Below the pieces are notes generated by a model. The model worked only from the letters and a program-made list of their open reading frames with translations. It did not search any database and was not told the DNA's origin. Position numbers and translations under genes: made by a program. A stretch of 64,000 nt of DNA from CALJFL01 sp963669435. GTDB taxonomy: Bacteria > Pseudomonadota > Gammaproteobacteria > Pseudomonadales > Halieaceae. The stretch spans positions 1-64,000 of the forward strand of contig OY770025.1 of NCBI GenBank assembly GCA_963669435.1. Direction: 5' to 3'. This document shows, one piece after another, positions 36,650-45,848 of this stretch. Numbering within the stretch: position 1 is the stretch's first letter; the number at the start of each line of letters is the position of its first letter.

Positions 36650-37324
36650 GTGGCAACTACAAAGCCAAAAAAAGCTCAATCCAGAAGTAAGACTGCAGGG
36701 GGCTCAAAGAAAAAGTCGAGCACCAAGGCACCTGCCAAGCAAAAGCGTGCACTTAAGGTCGGGCAGATTGAACGCACAAAGAATGCCGTTCTTGACGCGA
36801 CAGTCGAGTTGTTGGGCGAAGTCGCCTATGGAAAGTTAACGGTTGAGCTTATATCGGAAAGAAGCGGTGCGTCCCGATCGACGATCTACCGGTATTGGAA
36901 CACCGTTCCGGATCTGGTATCGGAAGCATTCGACCATGCCATCGACCCGGATCCTCCCCTACCCGAGGCAGAAGATCTCAGGTCACAGTTGGTCATACTC
37001 TTCTCCGAACTTCCCAAGAATTTAGACGGCAAAACCTGGGGAAACCTACTACCTTCTTTAGTGGCAGCGAGCCATACCGATGACGAGTTTTCTGGCAGGC
37101 TACAGGCCATCTCTGACCGCAGACGCCGCGGCATTCGCCACCTGCTGCAACAAGCAATCAATAACGGCGAGATTCGAAAAGACACCAACATAGAGTGGGT
37201 CGTTGATGCACTGTCCGCGACATTTTATCTTAGACATCTGATCACTGGCACATCACTGAATGAGAAGGGGCACGTTGAGTGGCTCGTTAATGCCGTGTAC
37301 GAAGCGATCAAATCTGACAACTAA
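36650..37324 (+). CDS. TetR family regulator (candidate regulator of the 26-bp operators)
   Basis: 224 aa, GTG start. About 40 residues of Lys/Ala/Ser-rich tail (TAGGSKKKSSTKAPAKQKR) precede the HTH: RTKNAVLDATVELLGEVAYG, then TVELISERSGASRSTIYRYW. Such a basic tail often adds non-specific DNA contact. The ligand domain is divergent. As the only regulator gene between 19 and 45 kb, lying inside the cluster, it is the best candidate to bind operators A-F. The substrate or an acyl-CoA derivative would be the likely inducer. Confidence 0.87.
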   Translation: MATTKPKKAQSRSKTAGGSKKKSSTKAPAKQKRALKVGQIERTKNAVLDATVELLGEVAYGKLTVELISERSGASRSTIYRYWNTVPDLVSEAFDHAIDPDPPLPEAEDLRSQLVILFSELPKNLDGKTWGNLLPSLVAASHTDDEFSGRLQAISDRRRRGIRHLLQQAINNGEIRKDTNIEWVVDALSATFYLRHLITGTSLNEKGHVEWLVNAVYEAIKSDN

Positions 37325-37451
37325 GCCGGTTAAAACTTTATATAATTCTATCGGCCGCGTAACAATTTTCGCGGTCCTTCTCTCAAGTAATATACCAGTA
37401 TAAATGTACTCGGGTATCACCACCCCAGTTGCATCCTGCGCCCTCATTCTT

Positions 37452-37477
37452 TATAATGAACATTAATGTTTCATATA
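37452..37477. promoter_or_regulatory. Regulon operator F (CMD genes)
   Basis: 26-bp palindrome, the most symmetric copy: TATAATGAACATT on one side and AATGTTTCATATA on the other. Ends 16 bp before the CMD start, overlapping the expected leader. Confidence 0.65.
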
Positions 37478-37492
37478 AAGGGAATTACCAGA

Positions 37493-38059
37493 ATGGCCAG
37501 ACGCAGCGAGTTTGCACCGTTGTCAGATGCTGAGCTGACACCAGAACAGCTCGAGTTTACGAAGAAGCTTCGGGTAAATGGCATTATCCCAAATGGATTT
37601 CGAGTTGGAATGAGATCCTGGAAGCTGTTTAAGGCGCATCTGCCTTTCTCGAGCTATGTAATGGCCTTATCTTCTGTGCCAGCCAGATTGCGAGAGCTGG
37701 CAATTATCCGTATATCGCACCTCAACAATTGCGACTACGAATTCGAACATCACTCGCAGTTTGGCCTAAATCGGCTTGGGTTTACGCAGCAAGATATCGA
37801 TTCGATTTGCGAAGGGGCAGGCGCTGCCGGTCTCAGTGACCTGGATAGCTACGTGATAAGGCTGGTCGATCAGCTTCGGGAGCCCAATGGTGTCTCCGAT
37901 GACGTGGTCGACAAACTGATGGATGAGCTGGGAGAAGACTCTTTTACCGAGCTGATGTTCACGATAGGTAATTACGAATCCATGACAAGGATAATAAACG
38001 TCCTCGGCGTACCAATGGACGAAGATTTCGATGCGATACATAAGCACAACTTGCAGTAG
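37493..38059 (+). CDS. Carboxymuconolactone decarboxylase family protein
   Basis: 188 aa from ATG 37493 with AAAGGGAAT upstream. The longer frame starts inside operator F and is rejected. CMD-like helices: LSSVPARLRELAIIRISHLNNCDYEFEHHSQFGLNRLGFTQQDI, with the EHH motif conserved, then a C-terminal TELMFTIGNYESMTRIINVLGV. There is no CxxC pair. It resembles the CMD proteins at 30451 and 38142 in size and core motif. A decarboxylase, isomerase or lactone-related role in the ketone pathway is possible but unproven. Confidence 0.87.
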   Translation: MARRSEFAPLSDAELTPEQLEFTKKLRVNGIIPNGFRVGMRSWKLFKAHLPFSSYVMALSSVPARLRELAIIRISHLNNCDYEFEHHSQFGLNRLGFTQQDIDSICEGAGAAGLSDLDSYVIRLVDQLREPNGVSDDVVDKLMDELGEDSFTELMFTIGNYESMTRIINVLGVPMDEDFDAIHKHNLQ

Positions 38060-38141
38060 TCGCCATTAATTCAGTGGGCCAGGCGTCGACCAAATACGTA
38101 CGCAGCCGCTGATCTAACATTGAAAGATTGAGGTCAAAGTA

Positions 38142-38720
38142 ATGCGCTTGAATAAAGCAAGAATAACCCCGGTTTCGAATGGAGAGCTTTCAGAATCTCA
38201 AAGTTCCATCATGCAGAACCTTAACGAGGCGGCCAGAAACCTGAACTTGTTTCGCACGACGCTGAGTTGCCCCGAAAGTATGGAGGCTATGCTCGGCTGG
38301 TCAAACTACATTGGATCAAAAAAAGCTAATGATGTGCCCTGGCGCGACAAGGAAATCATCGTCCTAAGAACTAGCTATATGTGCAAATCCGGTTACGAGT
38401 GGTCTCTACATGTGTTTTTAGGGGAGAGCGCTGGTCTCAGTAAGGATGAAATAGCCTCACTCAGAGACGGCAATGACCACGACTGGGATGAAAAGGATGC
38501 GGCGATCATCGCGTTGTGTGACGAACTGGCCAGAGACTACTTTGTCAGCGACGAAACCTGGCAAGCCCTGAGCAAATACTACAATGAAAAACAGATGATG
38601 GATGCCGTTTACACGGCGGCTCATTACGGAATGGTATCGAAATTTGCAAATTCATTCGGAGTCCAAATTGACAAAGGTATCCAGTTGCACGACTCACTAA
38701 GACATATTGCCAGTGATTAA
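38142..38720 (+). CDS. Carboxymuconolactone decarboxylase family protein
   Basis: 192 aa, third CMD-family member of the cluster. Core: DVPWRDKEIIVLRTSYMCKSGYEWSLHVFLGESAGLSKDEI, then AIIALCDELARDYFVSDETWQALSKYYNEKQMMDAVYTAAHYGMVSKFANSFGV. The His that pairs in EHH of its sisters is kept as SLH. It follows the second CMD gene by 82 bp on the same strand with no operator between them, so both should be read from operator F's promoter. No close catalytic assignment can be made from sequence. Confidence 0.86.
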   Translation: MRLNKARITPVSNGELSESQSSIMQNLNEAARNLNLFRTTLSCPESMEAMLGWSNYIGSKKANDVPWRDKEIIVLRTSYMCKSGYEWSLHVFLGESAGLSKDEIASLRDGNDHDWDEKDAAIIALCDELARDYFVSDETWQALSKYYNEKQMMDAVYTAAHYGMVSKFANSFGVQIDKGIQLHDSLRHIASD

Positions 38721-38756
38721 GCGACGCACTTAATCACTGCGGAAGTGCTCCCAGTA

Positions 38757-39137
38757 TTACCTCGAATCTACGACCACTTTATTAAAGAAGTGATTTGATA
38801 CTGACAAGAGGACAAAAAAGAAAATCAGCAATGCTGAGATACTAATCGGGTCTTTGTGAGCAATGTGCGCAACTAGTGCAGTGAGGAAGAAAAACCCCGC
38901 GAAGGCATAGGCCCACTCTTTACACCTAACTGGCGCAACCGGTAACAAGAGGGTTACACCTGCCAAAATCTTCAAAATGCCGAGTTGTATTCTAAAGTAA
39001 TCAGGAAAACCGAGTTCGAGTATCCCTTCGATCGTTGGGGGGTGCAGAAAGTAACTCCCTGCACTGAGTAAAAGCACTGAACACAGCAATGCAGTGGATA
39101 CACGATACACCCATAGTTCATTCTTCGAATTTTTCAT
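38757..39137 (-). CDS. DoxX-like small membrane protein
   Basis: 126 aa with four hydrophobic helices and small polar ends. DoxX-like traits are SAGSYFLHPPTIEGILELGFPDYF followed by LGILKILAGVTLLLPV and YAFAGFFFLTALVAHIA. This family of inner-membrane proteins has no settled function. It faces away from the Rossmann-fold gene at 39221 and has no visible operator, so membership in the regulon is doubtful. Confidence 0.75.
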   Translation of the reverse strand: MKNSKNELWVYRVSTALLCSVLLLSAGSYFLHPPTIEGILELGFPDYFRIQLGILKILAGVTLLLPVAPVRCKEWAYAFAGFFFLTALVAHIAHKDPISISALLIFFFVLLSVSNHFFNKVVVDSR

Positions 39138-39220
39138 GATCTTGAACCTTACCGCTGCAAAGTGCAGATAAACCCTACAGCTACTATGTTCCTTTCAATT
39201 GACAGCCAAAGTATTAGCAA

Positions 39221-39946
39221 ATGACGTTACCTTCCAATAATAACAAATCGTCGCAGAAATCTATTGTGATAATGGGCGCTACTGGAGCTGTCGGCACTGA
39301 AGTCGTCAAATCGCTTACCCAATTTAATCAGGTCAGTAATTTGACTCTTCTTGGACGACGCAACATTGACCTTTTTCCCGACTCCCGCAAACTACATCAA
39401 CATGTAATCGATATCTCCAACACCGACACTTATTCTTCGCTGATACAGGGACACGACACTGCGATATGTACACTAGGAGTGGGGCAGCCTTCAAAAGTGA
39501 GCAAGAAGGAGTTCACGAGGATTGACAAAGACGCAGTGATTGACTTCGCGACGGAAGCAAGATCATCCGGCGTGAGGCACTTTTCACTACTCTCTTCTGT
39601 TGGAGTTAGCGCAAACTCCTCGTCATTCTATCTACGGACTAAAGGTGAGCTGGAGGAAGCTCTTAAACAACTTCACTTCGATACTCTCAGCCTGTTCCAT
39701 CCCGCATTTCTTCTCACCGAAAAGAACCGCTACGGTTTAACGCAAGCAGTCATTCTAAAATGCTGGCCACGAATAAATCCGCTGTTGGTTGGCTCTTGGA
39801 GAAAGTATCGCGGAATAGAGGTCTCTCAGCTTGGAACGGCAATGGCTATGGATGTTCTACAGGAAAAAAGAAGCGGCCAGAAAACTTTTTACTGGGATGA
39901 TATTGTCCTCTTGAGCGAACAGGTGTCACCTTCGGACATCGAATAG
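39221..39946 (+). CDS. NAD(P)-binding Rossmann-fold protein (atypical SDR)
   Basis: 241 aa. N-terminal dinucleotide motif VIMGATGAVGTEVVKSL, then TICTLGVGQPSKVSKKEFTRIDKDAVIDFATEARSSGVRHFSLLSSVGVSANSSSFYLRTKGELEEAL. The YLRTKGELE region takes the Tyr-x-x-x-Lys place (Y-L-R-T-K), as in HTATIP2/TIP30-like and NAD(P)H-binding epimerase-type proteins. Substrate unknown. ATG 39221 lacks a strong ribosome-binding site. Stands between the DoxX-like and SnoaL-like genes. Confidence 0.82.
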   Translation: MTLPSNNNKSSQKSIVIMGATGAVGTEVVKSLTQFNQVSNLTLLGRRNIDLFPDSRKLHQHVIDISNTDTYSSLIQGHDTAICTLGVGQPSKVSKKEFTRIDKDAVIDFATEARSSGVRHFSLLSSVGVSANSSSFYLRTKGELEEALKQLHFDTLSLFHPAFLLTEKNRYGLTQAVILKCWPRINPLLVGSWRKYRGIEVSQLGTAMAMDVLQEKRSGQKTFYWDDIVLLSEQVSPSDIE

Positions 39947-39983
39947 ACGCCGTTTCAACCCGCCGAGTTGTTATCGAGGCTGC

Positions 39984-40403
39984 TCAGCCCCAACCTAGCT
40001 CCCGCAAAGACCAGTGCGAATTCCAAATTTTTGTCATTCGCGCTACCCGATCATGTTCATCCATGGTGATTGCGTAAACATAATGGCTGCTTGTCTGCTG
40101 CTGAGTGGGTGGGACCGGACCGCCCTCGCCACAATGGCTGGCCCGAAATGTTCCAAAGAACAGGGCCGTGCGGCCAGCCTCGTCCCAGGCTGAGTTATGC
40201 AATTCATAACTGGCGCCCTCTAGCGCGGTGCTACCCACGCCTGCCAACCAGTCGCAGTACTCCCGGGCCGTCGCAAACTCAGCAACCGGATCACTCTGGG
40301 CGATAAACTCGGCATCGGGCGCAACATACTGCTCACAACCTTCCCACCCTTGCAGGCCTTCACAGGCATGGAAAAATGCGGTGGCGCTGGCAAATGCTCT
40401 CAT
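39984..40403 (-). CDS. SnoaL/NTF2-like domain protein
   Basis: About 139 aa from MRAFASATAFF; an upstream ATG at 40421 is possible. The small alpha+beta fold is suggested by the helical start (FFHACEGLQGWEGCEQYVAPDAEFIAQSDP), a long TAREYCDWLAGV helix and the strands YELHNSAWDE, ALFFGTFRASH, SSHYVYAITMDEHDRVARMTKIWNS. These cone-shaped proteins serve as isomerases, cyclases or unknown helpers. A lone gene downstream of the CocE/NonD hydrolase, same strand, 50 bp apart. Confidence 0.7.
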   Translation of the reverse strand: MRAFASATAFFHACEGLQGWEGCEQYVAPDAEFIAQSDPVAEFATAREYCDWLAGVGSTALEGASYELHNSAWDEAGRTALFFGTFRASHCGEGGPVPPTQQQTSSHYVYAITMDEHDRVARMTKIWNSHWSLRELGWG

Positions 40404-40453
40404 CGTTTTCTCCTTTAGCACTGATAACTCAGCGATTTACAGTCATCGTCCGG

Positions 40454-42388
40454 TTAACGGAGCCACTTTTTATCGAATATCTCTTTGCCATTCATGGTGA
40501 CCTTTCCCTCCAGATACATGGTGGTGCTCGATAAATGAGTCTGGCTGTGAACGACAACCTCTCCGACGGATGGTAAATCCAGGTGGAACGTGGACATGCC
40601 TTCAACCCGGGCCGCTTCCGGTCGGTTTCTGGGTACACTAGCGGCAACATTGACCTGCATCTTCATCCTGCCACCGGCGGGGAGATCGGTGAGCTGTGTG
40701 GAGCCCATGCTGACGGTCTTGCTACCGTCGATGAAATCATCCTCGACTTTCCAGGTAGGTGCGAAATCGATGGCCAGTGGTGCGTCACTGACCGCCGGAT
40801 CCGGTCGTCTGATGACGGGCGCTGGCAAGGCGTCAGTGGTTGGCGGCACAATCGGAAGCTGCAGCATCGAACTGTTATCCGCGCCGACATGCAGCTGAAT
40901 CGTGGGGTTGGTTTTGGTAGGCCACAACCTGGGAAAGTCTGAACAGGATACCGACAGACGGAGCTGATGACCGCGCGGCACCAGGTAACTGGTAGTGAAC
41001 AGCGGAACCTTGAACTCATACACTTTATCAGTCTCCAGCGCTTGCGGGTGCTCGTCTGAAACGTAGGTGCTTCCCTTGATGTTGCCTACCGTGATCAAAG
41101 ACGAACTTCCATCCGGAGCTACGGCGCAGAGTTTTGCCACCAGGTTCATGTCGTTACCACTTTGCAGGGAGACTTTTAGAAGCGCCTGGGGAGAACCTGT
41201 AATCTCAAGATCATCCGACAAGGGGTTTGTGGTAAACGTCATAGAACATAGGTCATCTGGCCCCTGATCCACAGGAAGCCCTATTCCCAAACCGGTTCCT
41301 TCCCACAATCCTGCGGTTGTGCCGACGGTCGGATCAGCTTCGTAAGGAATTGTCGCCGAATCTGCGGGCAGCTGTTCAGCCAGCATACCGTCTTCACCCA
41401 GGTAAAGAGAACGATGTTCGCTGCGCTCAATCGGCCATGCCGGTTCAGTCCGCCATTGTCCGCTTCCCTGGGTGAACATGGTGACCGTCGGCTCGGCGTC
41501 TATGCCGTTGTCCTCTGACTTTAGCCACCGATCCCACCAGCGTTTAAGCTCGTGCAGATAATCCCAGGGTTCCACCGGGGAATGGTACGGAAGTAAGTGA
41601 CCCCAGGGGCCCTGAAACAGCTTCTTGGGCGCCGCTATTGATTCATAGATGTTGAACATTGCGTGCACATTGACGTCGCGCCAACCACCGATCATGAGAG
41701 TCGGTACGTCGATATTCTCCACTGGAATCACCCGAGACTGCCAGTACTCGTCATAGTGCGGGTGCTCTTTAGCGGCAAAGATGTGCGGAAAGCCCTTTTT
41801 GAGGCGATCCATCCACACTTTGTACCAGCGCCCCTCGGGATCCTGGTAGCAGGGCGGCATAATGTTCATTGAGACCATCACCGCCCCCCAATTGCCGAAG
41901 AACGGCAGGCAATCAAGACGTGTCACCAATTCGCGGTAGATGTCCGAGAGCGTCTCGATGGGTGCAATCGCTTTAAGCGCAGCGGGCCTGCGGCTGGCTG
42001 TCTGTAAAGTGGTAACCCCGCCATAGGAAAATCCCCACATGCCGATATTACCGTCACACCAGTTTTGCTCCGCAGCCCAGTCGATCACTGCGGCGCCATC
42101 TTCTCCTTCGTTGGCGTCCAGCATTTCCCACGCTACGCCTTCGGAATTCCCCAGCCCGCGCAGATCCACCAGCAGGCTGGCGTAGCCGTGCTCCGCGAAG
42201 TAGCGCCGAGGATACTCGAGCATACAACCGATCAGGTCGTCTTTGTGGTAGGGATACAGACTCACCAGCGTTGGAAAGGGTCCCTCCCCTGCTGGCATGT
42301 ATAGGTCCGCGGCAAGAGTTACCCCGTCCGCAAGGGGGATCAGCAGGTTCCTTTCTACACGAATTTCTTCGCAATCATGCGTGGTCAT
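40454..42388 (-). CDS. CocE/NonD family alpha/beta hydrolase
   Basis: 644 aa, standard size. N-terminal MTTHDCEEIRVERNLLIPLADGVTLAADLYMP and a catalytic Ser in MWGFSYGGVTTLQTA (near 120), with the downstream IMPPCYQDPEGRW and GGWRDVNVHAMF stretches. The C-terminal jelly-roll part carries RGHQLRLSVSCSDFPRLWPTKTNP, the X-Pro dipeptidyl-peptidase-type domain. Members act as cocaine esterases, acylamidases or glutaryl-7-ACA acylases. No signal peptide. It lies just ahead of the broken TonB receptor in the minus-strand order and could process the same substrate. Confidence 0.9.
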   Translation of the reverse strand: MTTHDCEEIRVERNLLIPLADGVTLAADLYMPAGEGPFPTLVSLYPYHKDDLIGCMLEYPRRYFAEHGYASLLVDLRGLGNSEGVAWEMLDANEGEDGAAVIDWAAEQNWCDGNIGMWGFSYGGVTTLQTASRRPAALKAIAPIETLSDIYRELVTRLDCLPFFGNWGAVMVSMNIMPPCYQDPEGRWYKVWMDRLKKGFPHIFAAKEHPHYDEYWQSRVIPVENIDVPTLMIGGWRDVNVHAMFNIYESIAAPKKLFQGPWGHLLPYHSPVEPWDYLHELKRWWDRWLKSEDNGIDAEPTVTMFTQGSGQWRTEPAWPIERSEHRSLYLGEDGMLAEQLPADSATIPYEADPTVGTTAGLWEGTGLGIGLPVDQGPDDLCSMTFTTNPLSDDLEITGSPQALLKVSLQSGNDMNLVAKLCAVAPDGSSSLITVGNIKGSTYVSDEHPQALETDKVYEFKVPLFTTSYLVPRGHQLRLSVSCSDFPRLWPTKTNPTIQLHVGADNSSMLQLPIVPPTTDALPAPVIRRPDPAVSDAPLAIDFAPTWKVEDDFIDGSKTVSMGSTQLTDLPAGGRMKMQVNVAASVPRNRPEAARVEGMSTFHLDLPSVGEVVVHSQTHLSSTTMYLEGKVTMNGKEIFDKKWLR

Positions 42389-42429
42389 TGACAGTTCTCC
42401 TCTAGAGTCCGCTGTGCTGTTCAGTGAAC

Positions 42430-44833
42430 TCAGTTCCAGTTGTAGCTGACGGTCACGCCGTAGGTTCTGGGCATGCCCATTGTTCTGGTGTAGAAATCGA
42501 CCAGCGTGAGTGCGTTGATCCGATAGTCTTCATCGGTAAGATTGCGACCCCAGGCCATTACGCGCCAGGTACCGGTGTTATCCTCAAAAGCGATCCGCGC
42601 ATCTAAGGTTGTGTAGCTGTCCAGATCCAGCCGCGGGTCCAGCGACTCTCCAGCAGGCTGGTAACCCGTATTCGTGTCGTCGGAATAGACCACATCCAGG
42701 CCCACATCACCGGTTACATCGTCGCCGTTGTAGAAGGTGTACTGGGCGCCAAGCGTACCCTGCCACTCTGGCGTGAGCGGAAAGCTAGAACCTTTGAAGT
42801 CCTGTGGCATTGCGTTGATATCGACACCGAAGTATTTGTCCACCTCAGTATCGACATAGGATACGGACCCTGTAACGAGCAGATCGGTTGTAATCAACGA
42901 CTGAAAATCTATCTCGCCCCCCCAGACAGTGGACTCTGGTATGTTCACCAGCGCCTGCAAGCGATTGAAGATGGGGTCAATGACCTCTCCCAACAGCTGC
43001 TTGTCCTCGTAGTCGTAGTAATACACCGCACCATTTAACTGGGTCGCACCCTCGCCCAACGTGGATTTAATGCCGACTTCAAAGGCGGTCAGGGTTTCTT
43101 TGGTAACCGGCTCCAGTTGGCTAGAAGAACTTGCGGGAATTGTCGGAAAACCGCCCTGCTTGAAACCTCGGCTGATACTGCCGTAGAGCAGCATGTCATC
43201 GGTTGGTGTGTAATTAAGAGACAATCGCCCCGACCAGGCATCCTCATCCAACGTGTCGTCGAACAAACCGACGAGAACCCACTGGTTGGATCAAATCCGG
43301 TGACGGTGAGACAGCCTCCCGGGGCGATAACCGGCGCACCACCGTAAATCACATTGTTGAAGAACGCCGCCCCATGACCCGGGTACTCTTCAAAAAGTAC
43401 ATCGTGGTCCCGTGTACAGCCGGCGTACTCTCGGCTGGAATCGGTATAGCGCAGTCCGGCGCTCAAGCTGAACTGGTCGGATAGACTCCAATCCAGTTGC
43501 CCGAAGGCTGCCCACAGGTCTGAGTCCTGCGTACCTTCCGTGTTCACCCTTTTCAGAAACAGGCCGTACACAGGGGCAATCACACCACGGGTGCTCATAT
43601 CGCCAAGGTTTATCACCTTGGATTCAACCTCGTCGGAGCTGTAATACACACCCGCGATCCAATCCAGGTCCTGAGCGCTGCCGGTTAGCCGGAACTCCTG
43701 GGAGAAGGTATCGATATCGGCGAAGGAGTACCCATTGGTCACCTCTACGTTGAACGGTTGGGTGCTCGGAGGTACAGCAAGTTCTGGCGCCAGACCTTCA
43801 GTGCCATCAATCGGCAGATAGGTACCCACCATCTTCATATTGGGCATAGCTGGTCAGAGACGTGAAGGTCAGCTGATCATTAAGGTCCCACACGACTGTT
43901 AATGCGAGAGAGTCGTAGTCCAGATCCCGCTCAGGGTGGTACTCGCCCACCGCACACTTCCAGTCGGCCGCCCGATTATCATCGAGAGATCCCTCGGCTA
44001 TTTCGAGATTGTCCTCGAGCACCGGCGCCACCGGAGAAGTCGGCACCTGAATCAACAGATCCGTTGCAAGCGGTGCAGGAATCTCCGAATCATCCTGCCA
44101 CCAGTTGGCGGCAAATTTGATCTGCAAGGCATCGCTTGCGTCCCAATCAATCAGCAGTCGCGCGGCGGTCTGGCCCTGTTCTCCCAGTTCCTCACCGCTG
44201 GTTACACTTTCCTGCCATCCTCTCACCGGCGCCCACCTGCTTGAGTGCCAGACGAGCGCGCAAGTTATCGCTGAGGGGACCGCTGATGAAACCCTCAATG
44301 TCGTACTGTTCGAAACGGCCGTAGGTTGCAGTTATACCGGCCTCTAAGTTGTCAGTAGGTCGATTCGCGAAGTGGTTGATTGCGCCGCCGGTCGTATTCA
44401 GACCGTACAGTGTGCCCTGTGGGCCCTTAAGTACTTCAACCCGTTCAAGGTCAAACATCGTGCCCCGGGTCATTACCGGATAGGGAAATGCGATCTCGTC
44501 CAGATATACGCCCACTGTTGAACTCGCCTGAACGCTCTCGTCCGTAAACCCGACACCGCGAATGGCGTAGATAGGCGCATTGCTCTGGGTTGAGGGGTTG
44601 TAGGTGAGTCCCGGGGTGATACGGGCCAGATCAGCCGGGGTCAGAACACCCAGGTCCTTAAGTCTATCGCCGGTGAATGCACTGATGGCAATAGGCACAT
44701 CATTGGCAGACTGCGCGCGCTTTTGAGCGGTAACCACCACCTCCTCCAGTTGTGCGTGACCGACCATGGGAAGGCAGACCACCGCGATTGCGCAGGCCAG
44801 TCTGGAGCGTTTTATGACAGATGTTTGAGTCAT
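42430..44833 (-). pseudogene. TonB-dependent receptor broken by three frameshifts
   Basis: Four overlapping reading pieces together give a full receptor. Piece 1 (from 44833) has a signal peptide, TonB box LEEVVVTAQKRAQS and VEVLKGPQGTLYGLN. Piece 2 takes over near 44218-44228, piece 3 near 43806-43812 (an extra base after SAD), piece 4 near 43263-43295, and it ends VTVSYNWN. The barrel parts match the intact receptor at 34165 closely (SRGFKQGGFPTIP versus SRGFKAGGFPTLA; NGAVYYYDYEDKQ versus NGAIFYYDYSDKQ). Three frameshifts in one gene while most of the window is clean argue for real decay. The inverted repeat at 44943-44966 and the TetR gene lie divergently upstream. Confidence 0.88.
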
Positions 44834-44942
44834 GGCTTGATCTCCCGGATCCGGTGTCAGTGTCTGAGGACACTTTTCGCCCGGTCCTTATCTTGTTGAC
44901 GTTATGTGCCAAGTCTCCCTCGCGGTGTTTTCCTGAGGGATA

Positions 44943-44966
44943 GACGCATTATTTGAACAATGCGTC
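44943..44966. promoter_or_regulatory. Inverted repeat between broken TonB receptor and TetR
   Basis: Perfect 8-bp arms GACGCATT/AATGCGTC with the 8-base centre ATTTGAAC. It lies in the divergent promoter of the receptor (minus) and TetR (plus). An operator for the TetR is inferred. Confidence 0.45.
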
Positions 44967-45050
44967 GCTATATATTGACATATTATTCATGTTTTATTGA
45001 AAAAGTCAACAAGTATCGATATCATGCGCAACCAACAGCTGGAGACATCC

Positions 45051-45719
45051 ATGACCAACGGGGCAGCAATGACGCAAAAGCAGCAGGCCAGCACCAAGAA
45101 ATTGGCGACCAGGAAAAAACCCTCCCAGTCGCGATCCCAGGAGAAAGTGCAGCGCATTCTCGATTCCACGCGGCAATTACTTATCGACGGAGGCGGATCG
45201 GCTTCAGCCAATTTGACCACGCACCGTATTGCCAAAAAGGCAGGCATAGCCGTGGGTACGGTTTACCAGTACTTCCCAAACGTTGAGTCTGTTCTATATG
45301 CCATCTATAAAGAGTTTGCAGATCACGCCCGCGCCCTTTTATCTGAGTTCGACTCGGCGACACAGCTAGGCAAGCCCCGTGATGTATTCTTCGAAGAACT
45401 CGTGCGACGACTGACCTCATCAAGAGAGCAGGAGCTAGATATCATTCGCGCGATTCGGACCGAAACACGCGTCTACAGCTCACTCGCTGCCATGGAGCAA
45501 GAGCAAGCAGAGTTTATTGCCGGAGAGTTCGCAAAGTTCCTGAAGTACTACGGATCAACCTGGAGCCAAGAGCGACTTGAACGCCTCGGACTGTTTATTT
45601 TTTACCAGGACTGGGCCACCTGGCAGTACCGCGGTCATGCTGGTGTCGTTTCGGATGAGGAGCAGGAGTGGGGGATCCTGGTTTTCAAGACAATGATTGA
45701 TCATTGTTTTGATGCTTAG
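45051..45719 (+). CDS. TetR/AcrR family transcriptional regulator
   Basis: 222 aa from ATG 45051, chosen for the GGAG six bases upstream; earlier starts at 44997 (TTG) and 45024 are possible. A basic, Gln-rich tail (KKLATRKKPSQSRSQEK) precedes the HTH: VQRILDSTRQLLIDGG, then TTHRIAKKAGIAVGTVYQYFPNVESV. Divergent from the broken TonB receptor, so it probably controlled it. The receptor has decayed but the regulator is intact. Confidence 0.88.
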   Translation: MTNGAAMTQKQQASTKKLATRKKPSQSRSQEKVQRILDSTRQLLIDGGGSASANLTTHRIAKKAGIAVGTVYQYFPNVESVLYAIYKEFADHARALLSEFDSATQLGKPRDVFFEELVRRLTSSREQELDIIRAIRTETRVYSSLAAMEQEQAEFIAGEFAKFLKYYGSTWSQERLERLGLFIFYQDWATWQYRGHAGVVSDEEQEWGILVFKTMIDHCFDA

Positions 45720-45848
45720 GGCAGGCGTTTTTAGACAGCAATTTCGCAGGCAAAATACAGCACGGCATGAATGCCGTGAATCTACAACATCAAACTCTAG
45801 CGGCACCTGCCCTCATCACTGCCTCACGGCGCGCATAAGTCTATTTAC

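Noticed and set aside
37339..37354. Seventh copy of the 26-bp operator (TATATAATTCTAT)
   Set aside because: It has one TATATA arm and a TTCTAT part but lacks the middle and the second arm, and is directly after the TetR stop.
43089..43847. Separate 252-codon gene inside the broken TonB receptor
   Set aside because: Its sequence is mid-barrel receptor sequence that continues from the neighbouring frame, so it is a fragment, not a gene.
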